Origin: CAZTTH01 sp964615975
GTDB lineage: Bacteria; Verrucomicrobiota; Lentisphaeria; JABSQK01; JAJFLO01
Reading direction: 5' to 3'
NCBI GenBank assembly: GCA_964615975.1
Contig: CAZTTH010000109.1
Location: forward strand, 1-5,413
Length of the DNA: 5,413 nucleotides
This document shows, one piece after another, positions 5,391 to 5,413 of this stretch. Under the pieces are notes generated by a model. That model was given only the letters and a program-made list of their open reading frames with translations, was not told the DNA's origin and searched no databases. Position 1 is the first letter of the stretch, and each line of letters starts with the position of its first letter. A program made the position numbers and the translations under genes.

Positions 5391-5413
5391 TCTGGCAAAT
5401 TGAAACGCCCGGT

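Overview
The window is a piece of a bacterial surface-polysaccharide locus. I cannot name the organism. Starts often lack a purine-rich Shine-Dalgarno sequence, base composition is mixed, and there are heptanucleotide arrays and a four-helix-bundle (23S rRNA IVS-type) gene. These fit an environmental bacterium such as a cyanobacterium, a planctomycete or a Chlorobi/Bacteroidota-type lineage, but none is proven. Both window edges cut through genes.

Layout. 1-3300 is AT-rich by eye. It holds a 5'-truncated sulfotransferase (+), a family-2-type glycosyltransferase (+) and, convergent to them, a second divergent sulfotransferase (-). Two gaps of about 370 bp flank the second sulfotransferase. The right-hand gap holds an unrecognised 58-codon frame (-). 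From about 3300 the composition becomes more balanced and an ABC polysaccharide exporter begins: a Wzm-type permease (3410-4330) followed by a Wzt-type ATPase (4952 to the window end). Together the genes suggest synthesis, sulfation and ABC-dependent export of a sulfated glycan.

The exporter looks damaged. The permease has an in-frame TGA at codon 242, after which 64 well-conserved-looking codons continue in the same frame. The ATPase loses its frame just after the Walker A region; the break is best explained by 28 extra bases.

The most interesting structure lies between and inside these two exporter genes. The gap between permease stop and ATPase start is almost exactly filled by a 616-bp block: six heptamers of form NNNNAGT, a four-helix-bundle gene, then 29 heptamers of form ACTNNNN. 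The flanks are inverted relative to each other, with a 35-bp inverted match (32 of 35) around the gene. A second block of 22 heptamer-phased units lies inside the ATPase reading frame. It has the same left/right inversion but no gene, and is translated as a seven-residue repeat. I propose an IVS-like element plus a gene-less miniature relative. This is a hypothesis that rests on one window.
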